From CBDESN01 sp965242495 (GTDB lineage Bacteria; Pseudomonadota; Alphaproteobacteria; MPNO01), in contig OZ251446.1 of the NCBI GenBank assembly GCA_965242495.1, forward strand, positions 310,001-374,000: DNA of 64,000 nt. The letters run 5' to 3'. The translations under genes were made by a program, and so were the position numbers. A model generated the notes under the pieces. It made no database searches. It was not told the DNA's origin and saw only the letters and a list, made by a program, of their open reading frames with translations. Below are positions 1-9,900 of this stretch, in pieces; positions within the stretch are counted from its first letter, which is position 1, and each line of letters opens with the position of its first letter.

Positions 1-163
1 CGTAGAGCAGGTCGCCATGCTCCACGGCCGACGGTCCAGGCCCCAGAAGGCCGGCGCACCGCCGTCCGATGGCGCGCAGGTCCCGGGCCAAGGCGTCGGC
101 GGCGCGCCGCCATCGTTCGCGTTCCGGGCGTTCGCCCAGCGCGACGGTGATCAGGCCCATCAT
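1..163 (-). CDS. Partial hypothetical protein (N-terminal 54 residues)
   Basis: An open frame runs from ATG at 163 off the left edge of the window without a stop. It begins MMGLITVALGERPERERW and is rich in Ala and Arg. A GGGAA stretch lies a few bases upstream of the ATG, which supports this start. I do not recognise the family. The start region abuts the repeat-rich intergenic stretch 164-965, so this is the last ordinary gene before the autotransporter locus. Codon composition resembles the other genes here. A longer version using an upstream alternative start is possible, because the frame stays open for some codons. Confidence 0.45.
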   Translation of the reverse strand, partial: MMGLITVALGERPERERWRRAADALARDLRAIGRRCAGLLGPGPSAVEHGDLLY

Positions 164-284
164 CCGTTTCCCGGTAGAGGGATCAAGATATGTCTACCCT
201 AAGCGCCGCGGACTCCGAAGTCCAGCAGCATGGCGCCCTCCTCCACGAGGTCGCCCACGTCGAAGCGAATCGCGCCGACAGCCC

Positions 285-950
285 CTTCCGTCATTCCCGC
301 GAAAGAGTGTGTGAAGAAACCCCAAGACCTGTGGTCCATCCAGTCGATTCACCACATTTGACCCACATATGTTCCTCATATAGACCATTTATGTTTCTAT
401 CGACACGGCGAAAATTCCGAATTACGCGGATGCCTTGGGATTTCTTCACACACTCGAAAGCGGGAATCCAGGACAGGAAAGGACGGGTCCTTGCGGCGTA
501 TCCGCCTCGAGCCGATGGCCTTCCTCGGGCCGTCATCGCAGCCCCCCTCCGTCATTCCCGCGAAAGCGGGAATCCAGGGCGGGGCAGGACGGGTCCTTGG
601 CCGACGTCACAGGCCCTTCGGCCCCATGGAAGCAGGAAGCGGGATGCGAATATGGATTCCCGCTTTCGCGGGAATGACGGAAGGGGGGGCGTATCCGCCT
701 CGAGCCGATGGCCTTCCTCGGGCCGTCATCGCAGCCCCCCTCGTCATTCCCGCGAAAGCGGGAATCCAGGGCGGGAAAGGACGGGTCTTTGGCGTCCGCC
801 TCGACCGACGGCCTCCCTCGAGCCGTCGTCACAGGCCCCTCGTCCCCACGGAAACAGGAATCGGGATACGAATATGGATTCCCGCTTTCGCGGGAATGAC
901 GGAAGGGGGGGGGCGTATCCGCCTCGAGCCGATGGCCTCCGTCATTTCCC
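285..950. repeat. Cluster of palindromic intergenic repeats (left of autotransporter)
   Basis: This gene-free stretch holds several copies of a stem-loop repeat with 8-bp arms ATTCCCGC/GCGGGAAT closing a GAAA or TTTC loop. Complete copies are at 554-573, 656-675, 746-765 and 878-897, and half or degenerate copies at about 292-310 and 455-470. A second recurrent motif, a GTATCCGCCTCGAGCCGATG core, recurs near 496, 686 and 913 in the same orientation. The AT-richer patch 330-440 shows no recognisable gene. Repeats of this type are common REP-like intergenic elements of proteobacteria. The matching cluster on the far side of the autotransporter gene (10735-11090) is in opposite orientation. Confidence 0.85.
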
Positions 951-965
951 CGGTCGGGGCCGGGG

Positions 966-3900
966 CTAGAACAGCACCTGCAACCCCAGGCTGCCGCCGT
1001 ATTCGCGGGTTCCGCCGCCGCTGGTCCGCCAGCTTGCGGCGATCCTGGCCAGGACGTTCTCGTCCAGCGCGAACGCCCCTCCGGCCTCCAGGCGCAGGGC
1101 CGTCGGGCGGGCCTCCGCCTGCAGCGCCTCGCCGCCGATCCTCACCTTGGTCTCGTCCGCAAACCCCTGCTCCACGTCCAGCGAGCCGAACAGGCGGCCC
1201 GGGGCGCCGCGCGATCCCGTCTCGGCCTCCAGCGTCACCCCCAACCGGCCCGTCACGCCGCCCGCATCCTCCATCGGCACCCGGGCCCGCGGACCGCCGG
1301 CCCTCTCCATGTCCGTGAACGCCGACAACTCGACCCCCGACCACGCCACGCCCGCGCGCGGCGTCACGAACGCTCCGCCCAGGGGCAGCCGCCCGCCGAC
1401 TTCCGCGCCCAGCGCGTACCCCGCCCCCGAAACGTCCTTCTTCACCAGCCCGCCGAAGGCGTAGGACTTGAGGTCGACGTCGTACAACGTCATCTGCGCC
1501 TGCGCCTGCGCATAGAACCCCTCGGCGAGCCAGGCGGCGGAGACGCCCGCCCCCACGCCGTTCAGCTCGATCTCGCCCACGCCCGCCATCTCCGCCTTGC
1601 CGCGCAGCCCGTGCGCCGACGCCCCCAGCCGGCCGTTCTCGCCGACGCGGAGATCGACGCCCGCCCGCCCCACGCTCCGGCGGTGGTCGTAGGCGAGCCT
1701 TCCGGGCGAGGTCGACTTCTTCGCCCGCCATTCGCCATGCGCCGCCGCAGCCTGCGCCCAGCCGCCATGCGCGTCGCGGGCCGCCGACGCCCGCTCCGCC
1801 CAGGTCGGCAGGCGGTTCATCGCCAGCAGCACCGAAGGCAGCGCCTCGTACAGGCGGCAGCGTCCGTCCCCCGCCTCCGCGCAGGATGAGAACGTCAGCC
1901 TCCCCGGCGGCTTCGGCTTCGACAAGTCAACAAGCCCGCTGGTGTCCAGCGTACCGTCGCGTCTGACCGTCACCGTCCCGGTGGAGTAACCGGTGGGCGC
2001 GCCGACCCGGTACTCGCGGAGATGGACGACGTCGCCTTCGACGCCCTCCAGGGGGCCTTCCACCCGGGCGTTCACGTCCTCCGTGGTCGCGGTCCGGCCG
2101 GTGGCCAGGACCACGTTCACCTCGGTCTCGGAGTCGTCGCCGCCCCGGATGGCGCGGGCGGCTTCGTTGGCCCGCACGCGCCCGTTCGGGCCGACGATGA
2201 CGCTGCCGCCGGCCGGCAGGTCCACCGCCGCGGCGCCGCCCGCGCCGCCCGTCACCTCGCCGTCGATGAACAGATGCGCCGGCCCCGGGTCGTTCACCCG
2301 GATCGCGACGCCCGAGGAGCCGGCGAGCACGCGGCCCCGCGCCATGACGATGACCGCGCCGCCGCCGTTCAGGTGGATCGCCGCGTCCGTCCCCCCGGTC
2401 ACCGTACCGGCCACGGTGACGAGCTGGTTGAGGTAGGGCGTCTCGATGTCGTCCCCGGCCGCGTTGAGGCTCCCCATGGCGATCAGGTCGTCCTCGCCCG
2501 CGTCCGCGTTGACCGCCAGGTCCCGGATGGCCTCGGGCGCGTATCTCTTGCGGATGCGCAGGCCCCGCCCTGCGTTCTCGACGTAGACGCCGGCCTCGCT
2601 GCCGGTCACGTTCACGCCTGCGGGCACGGTGACGCTGATGCCGCCGTTGTCGTCGCCGGGCTCGGCGTACCAGGCGCGGATGCCGTCGTCGTGCGACTCC
2701 ATGCCGCCGTCTTCGGTGAAGGCGACGCGGCCGCTGTCCGTCGGTCGGGCCGCGCACATGCCGTCGGCGCCGCGGATCTCGTCCTCGGAACACGGCCGCC
2801 GGGGAAGTCCGCTGGTGTCGAACGTACCGCCGGCGGCGATCGCGAGCTCCCCGGTGCTGTAACCGGTGAAGCCGTTCCGGTACTCGCGGAGACGGACGAC
2901 CCCGCCTTCGACGCCCTTCAGGAGGCCCGCCAGCTGAGCGTTCACGTTCTCCCGGTACGCGGTCGGGCCGGTCGCCACGGTCACGGTCACCGCGGTCTCG
3001 AAGCGGTCGCCGCCCCGGATGGCGTTGTCGGCGCCGTCGGCCTGCACGCGCCCGTTCCGGCCGACGATGACGGCGCCGCCGCCGGGCAGGTCCACCGCCG
3101 CGGCCCCGCCCGCGCCGCCCTTCACCTCGCCGTCGATGAACAGATGCGCCGGGCCGTCCGCCAGAATGCCCACGCCCGAGGAACCGGCAGCGTGCACCTT
3201 GCCCCCCGCCATGACGAGGACGGCGCCGCCGCCGTTCAGGCGCACCGCCGCGTCCGTCCCCCCGGTCACCGTACCGGCCACGGTGACGATCTGGTTGCGC
3301 AGGGGAGCCGCATCCGCGCCCTCGCCGCGCGTCACCGCCACGAGCTCGTCGGGATTGTCGCCCTCGACGGGGTCGAGCGTGTACTTCCTGGCCAACGTCA
3401 GGCCCGGCCCCGCGTTGGCGACGTGGACGCCGGCCGCGGCGCCGGTCACGCGCGCGCCCGCGGACACGGTGACGCGGATGCCGCCGTTGTTGGCGTGGGG
3501 CGTCGCGTAATAGGCGCGGACGCCGTCGCCGCGCGAGGAGTCGATGGAGCCTCCGGTCACGGCGACGCGGATGTCGCCGACGTTGTAGCGCTCCAGCAGC
3601 GCCTTCACCCTGCTCCAGTAGTCGTCGTCGTCCGCCTCGTCGTCCGTGAATCCCGCGGCCTCGAGCGCGTCTTCGAGCGCGTCGTCGTCGCCCGCCGCCA
3701 CCGCCCGCAGGATCGACTTCTCCGCCTCCGAGAGGCCCTGCGCCAGCACGTCGCGCAGCAGGGTGCGCGTGGCCGCGTCGTTCGCGCTCAGCCAGGCCGC
3801 GATCTCGGCGTCGCTCAACCCTTCCGTTCCATCGGTCTCGATGGCGGCGATGGCCGTGGCGAGCGCGCTCCCGGCCTCGACCATGATCTCGTCGTTCTCC

Positions 3901-6900
3901 AGCACCGCCCTGGCCTGCCGCACGAGGGCGTCCGACCGCGCCTTGAGCTCCGCGTCGGTCGAGGCGACGTCGAACAGCAGGAGCCGCGCCGCGTCGTCCG
4001 CGATCGTCCCCGGATCGTCGCCCGCCGCCACGACGCGCGCCGCTTCGCTCCAGGACATGACCTGCGCCTCGACGCCGGCCGGCGCGCCCCAGCGGATGGT
4101 CTCCGCCACGGCCTCCATGGCCGCCGTCTCCCGGTCGAAGGCGAGCGCGTTCCCGGCGTTCGCCGCCTGGAAACGGCCCACGTCGTCCGGGGCGACGTCG
4201 GCCGTCGTCCCGTGCGAGAACGCGCCCGTCCAGGTGACGGAGATCAGCGGCTGGGCCTCGGCCGCCCGCGTCTCGGCCGTGCTGCCATGCGCCACCAGGG
4301 CATGGACGCCCGTGCGGCCCAGGATCGTCCCGCCCTGGGTAATCCCGAGCTGGTTGTCGTCCGCGTCGCCCAGCCGCGCGTAGACGCCGGCGGCGCCCCT
4401 CGAGACTGCCGTGGCGCCCGCGGCGATGGCGACGTCGAGGTCGCCCGTCCCCCGGTTCCACGCATCGATGGCGGGCTTGTTCCGGCCCTCGGTCCGGACC
4501 GTTCCGCCCGTCACGCTGACCGATACGGTACTGGCGTCGCCCAACTTGTTCACGGCGAATATCCCGGGCTCGGTCATGCCCCGCACGGTCCCGCCGGTGT
4601 TGGTGACGGAGACGGCGCCCGAGCCGGACCGGTTGGCGTAGATGCCCCAGGTCGGCGCCGTGACGTCGCCGCCGTTGGAGACCGCGACCGCGCCCGTATG
4701 ACCGTTGTCCTGCGGATAGATGCCGATGCCGGCGTCGGCGGTCACGGCGATCGAGCCGCCGGTGGTGGTGATGGTGACGTCGCCCGAGCTCCCCGAGGCG
4801 ACGTGGATGCCGTAGACGGCCGCCCTGACGGTCCCGTCGTTGGAAACCGTCACCGCGCCGCCCGCGTCCGCGACGTAGATGCCGTGGGCGTCCGAGCCGT
4901 CCGCCCTGACGGTCCCGTCGTTGGTGACCTCGACCGCGCCGCCCGCGTCGGCGACGTAGACGCCGTGGGCGTCGGCCGTGATGGTCCCGCGGTTGGTGAC
5001 CGTCACCGCGCCGCCCGCATCCGCGACCCGGATGCCGTGGGCGTCCGCCGTGATGATCCCGGCGTTGGCGACCGTGACCGCCCCGCCCGCATTGGCGGCG
5101 TAGACGCCCGCCAGGTCGGCGGTCACCCGCGCGCCCGCGGCGATGGCGACGTCGATGCCGCCGTTGCCGGCGTTCGGCGTCGCGTAATAGGCGCGGATGC
5201 CGTCGCCCTGCGTGACGATGGAGCCGGACGCCATGCGGACGCGGACGTCGCCCGCGTTGCTGCGGCCCAGCAGCGCCCGCACCGCCGTCTTGTAGGTGTT
5301 GGAGAAGCCCGCGTCCGCGTCGTTGAGCGCGGTGGTGAGGGCCGCGTCGTCATCCGCCGCCACCGCCGCCAGCACCGCCTTCTCCTTGTCCGAGAGGCCC
5401 TGCGCCAGAATGTTCCGCAGCAGGGCCCTCGTGGGCGCGTCGTCCGTCTGGAGATACGTCACGATCTGGGCGTCGGTCAGAGCGGTCGGCGCGGTCGTGG
5501 CGGTGGTCCCGATGGCGACCAGGACCGCCGACGCCACCGTGAGGTCGCCGTTCTCGAGCGCCGCCCGGAACTGCGCGACGTAGGCGTTGTTGCTGGCGGT
5601 GGCGCCGGTGGGCACGGCCGTCAGCTGCGCCGCGTTGTTCGCGATCGCGCCCGGATCGTCGCCCTTCGCCACCTCCTCCGCCAATTCGCGCCAGGACAGG
5701 GCGTGCGCCTCGATCCCCGCCGGCGCGCCCCAGCGGATGGTCGCCGCCGCCGCCTTCACCGCCTCCGACTCCCGGTCGAAGACGAGCGCGTCCCGAGCGC
5801 TCGCCGCCGCGAAGCGGCCCGCGTCGCCGGCCGTCCCTTGCGAGAACGTCGCCCTCCAGTCCACGTCGATCAGCGGCTGGTTCGCCCCCCGCGCGCCGAC
5901 GCGCGGGGCCGCGGCGTAGACGCCCGTGCGCTGGTCCGAAATCGTCCCCGTCCCGGCGCGGATGCAGCGTCCGCTACCCGTCGCCACGCAGTCATACGAT
6001 ATGGGCTTCGACGGAAACTTGCTGGTGTCCAGCTGGCCGCCGGTGATCCCCAGCGTCAGGGAGTACCCGGTGGGCACGCCGCTCGCGTACTCGCGCAGAC
6101 GGGCGCTGTCGATGCCCGAGAGGGAGCCCTCCACCTGGGCGAGCAAGTCCTCCCGGTACGGGGTCATGTCGGTGAGCCGGGAGCTCTCGGTGATCAGGCT
6201 CAGCGTGGTCGTCCCCGCGGTCCCGTCTCTCTGGATGGCGTGGGTGGCGCCGTTGGCCCGCATGCGCCCGTTCAGGCCCACCGTCACGTCGCCGCCGCCG
6301 CTCAGGTGAATCGCCGCGGCGCCGCCCGTCCCGCCCCGCACCTCGCCGTCCACGTACACCAGCGCCGCGCCGTCCGCCTTGATCCCCACGCCCGAGGAGC
6401 CGGCGTACACCTTGCCCCCCTCCATGACGATCACCGCGCCGCCGCTCAGGCGCACCCCCGCGTCCGTACCCCCGGTCACCGCGCCGGCGATGGTGACGAA
6501 CTGGTCGAGCAGGGAAGCCCCGTTGTACGACGCCGCCACGGAGGTGTCGGCCATCTGGCCCATGGCGAACCCGTAGGTGTACTTCCGGGCCAACGTCAGG
6601 CCGTCGCTCGCATTGGCGACGTAGACGCCGGCCGTGGCGCCGGTCACGCTCGCGTTCGCGGCCACGGTGACCTCGATGGCGCCGTTGTCCGCGGTGTTGA
6701 CGACGTAGACGCCGTAGGTTCCCCCCGTCACGCTCCCGCTGTTGGAGACCGTGACGTCGCCGCCCGCATTGGCGACGTAGACCCCCGCCTTGCCGGCGGT
6801 GATGCTGGCGCCCGCGGCCACGGTGACCGTGACGGCGCCGTTGTTGGCGTTGGGCGTCGCGTAATAGGCGCGGATGCCGTCGCCGCGGGCGGCGGTGATG

Positions 6901-9900
6901 GAGCCGCCGTTCATGGCGACGCGGATGTTCCCCACGTTGTAGAGGTTGCGCAGCGCGTTCACCGCGTTCTTGTAGGCGGTGGAGAAGGCCGCGTCCGTGT
7001 CGTCGAGCGCGTTGGTGAGACTGGTGGTCGTCCCCGCCGCCACCGCCAGCAGCACCGCCTTCTCCTTGTCCGACAGGCCCTGCGCCAGCACGTTCCGCAG
7101 CAGGGCGCGCGTGGCGTCGCTGTCCGTCCGCAGATACGTCCTGATCTCCGCGTCCGTCACGCCGGCCGCGGTCGTGGCGGTGGTCCCGATGGCGGTGAGC
7201 ACCGCGTCCGCGACCGCGAGGTCCGCGTTGACGAGCGCCGCCTTGAACTGCTTGACGTAATCGTTGTCGCTGGCGGTGGCGGTCGCCGGCACGGCCGTCT
7301 GCTGCGCCGAGGCGTCCGCGATCGCGCCCGGATCGTCGCCCTTGGCCACCTGCGCCACCACGTCGCGCCACGACAGGGCGTGCGCCTCTACGCCTGCCGC
7401 CCCGCCATAGCGGAGCGACCCCTCCAGGGCCTTCACCGCCGCCGCCTCCTGGTCGAAGGCCAGCACGTCCGCGACGCTCGCCGCGGCGAAGCGGCCGTCG
7501 TCGTTCGGGGCCACCGCGGGCGCCGTCCCGTGCGAGAACGACCCCGTCCAGGTCACGTCGATCAGCGGCTGCGCCCCCGCCGCCCGCGCCGTCGGCGTCG
7601 CCGCCGTCGCCCCATGCGCCACCCGGACGTAGACCCCCGTGCGCCCCTGGATCGGCCCGCCTTGGGTGACGTCGACCTGGCTGGTGGTCGAGTACGCGCT
7701 GCCGAGATCGGCGAAGACGCCGGCGGCGTGCTTCGAGGTCGCCCCGGAGACGGTGACGGAGAGGTCGCCCGTCCCCCGGTTGTGCGCATGGAGGGCGGCC
7801 TTGTTCCGGCCCGAGGACCGGACCGCGCCTCCCGTCACCTCGACCGACAGGTCGCTGGCGTCGCCCGCCTTGTTCGCCGCGAATATGCCGGGCTCGGTCA
7901 TGCCCCACACCGTCCCGCCGCTGCTGGCGACGGACACCGTGCCCGCCCCGAGCCGGTTGGCCAGGATGCCCCACGTGCCCCCCGTGACGTCGCCGGCGTT
8001 GACGACCGTGACCGTCCCCGTGTGCCCGGCGTTGTCCTGCGGATGAATGCCGGCGCCCGAGGTCGCGGCGATGGACGAGCCGGCGGTGGTGGTGATGGCG
8101 AGGTCGCCCGAGCTCCCCGGCTTGATCACCCGGATGCCGTCGGCGCCCGCCCGGATGGCCGCGCCGCTCTCGACCGTCACGTCGCCGCCCGCATTGGCGA
8201 CGTAGACGCCCGTCCCGGCGGCGGTCACCCCCGTGCCCGCGGCGAGGGTCACGTCGATCGCGCCGTTGTCGTCGTTGGGCGTCGCGTAATAGGCGCGGAT
8301 GCCGTCGCCCCGCGCGGCGGCGATGGAGCCGCTATGCATGTTGACGCGGATGTCGCCCACGTTGTAGCGGTTCAGCAGCCCCTTCACCAGGCTCCAGTAG
8401 TCGCCGTCGTCCGAAGTGTCGTCCGTGAAGCCCGCGGCGGTCAGCGCGGCGTCCACGTCGCCGCCCGTCGCCAGCGCCCGCAGGATCGCCTTCTCCCCGT
8501 CCGTGAGGCCCTGCGCCAGCACGTTCCGCAGCAGGGTTCTGCGGCCGGCGTTGTCCACGCGCAGGAAGGTCACGAGCTGGGCGTCGGTCAGGTCGCTCGC
8601 CGCGGTGGTGGCGGTGGTCCCGATGGCCATGAGGAGCGCTGGCGCGACCGCGATCTCGGCGTTCTCCAGCGCCGCCCGGAACTGCGCGACGTAGGCGTTG
8701 TCCGCGACGGTGGCGCCGGTGGGCACGGCCGTCGTCTGCGCCGCGGCGTTCGCGAACGCGCCCGGGTCGTCGCCCTTCGCCACCTGCGCCACCACGTCGC
8801 GCCACGATATGGCGTAGGCCTCGATGCCCGCCGGGCCGCCATAGACGCCGCCGCTGCCCTTGCCGCCCTCCGCCTCCTGGTCGAAGGTCAGCACCTGTCT
8901 GGCGCCCGCATTCCCCGCCCCCGTCGTCGCAAAGCGGCCGTCGTCGTTGGCCGCGGTCCCGGTCGTTCCGCGCGCGGTCGCCCCGGTCGAGGCGGTGCCG
9001 CCCCAGGCGACGTCGATCAGCGGCTGTGGGGCCGACGACGAGCGCGGCGTCACCGTCGCGGCGGTGTTGCTGGACGTCACCTGGACGACGATGCCCGACC
9101 GCCCCGCCGAAAGCGCGCCGGCGGAATGGGTGACGGAGACGGTACCGGTGGTCGCGGGGGTCAGGACCTCGTCGATCCAGATGGCGTTCGCCCCCGCCGT
9201 GATGGCGCCGCTGTTGTCGATCGTCACGTCGCCGGTCCCGTCGGGCCGCTCGATGCGGATGCCGTCCCCCTCCTGCGAGGTGATGGCGCCGCTGTTGGTG
9301 AGCTCGAAGTCGTCCGCCACGTTCCCTGTCGTCACCGTAGGCCTGTAGACGTAGAGGGCGTGGTTCTTCGAGCGCAGGGCGCCTTCGTTGACGACGGTGA
9401 CGTCGCCCTTGTTGGCGGCGTAGGTTCTTCCCTCGCCGAAGGTGACGCCCTCCGCCAGATAGATGGCGTACCCCATGTGCTGCGCCGCGTCGCCCGTCAC
9501 CGTGATGGCGCCGCGGTTCGTGAGCTCGACGTCGCCGCCCGAGAGCTTCTTGAGCCGGATGCCGAAGTCGGACGCCGTGATGTCGCCCGAGTTCGTGAGC
9601 GTGACCGCCCGGGCGCTCTGGTTGTCCCAGTACGAGAAGTTGAACTGGATGCCCTGCTTCGCCGTCTGCCCCGCCGCCGCGCCGATGTCCCCGCTGTTGT
9701 CGAGGCTCAGGGCGCCGGCGCCCCAGTAGCGCAGCAGGATGCCGGTGTAGGCGCCCCCCACCGTGATGTCGCCGTCGTTGTCGACGGTCAGCGAGCCGGT
9801 GAATTGGGTCCCCCCATGCAGCACGTAGATGCCGTGCGGCCGGTCGAAGTAGTCGCCGGTGGCGGCGGCGTTGCCGACGCCCGAGTGGAGGGCGCCGGTG

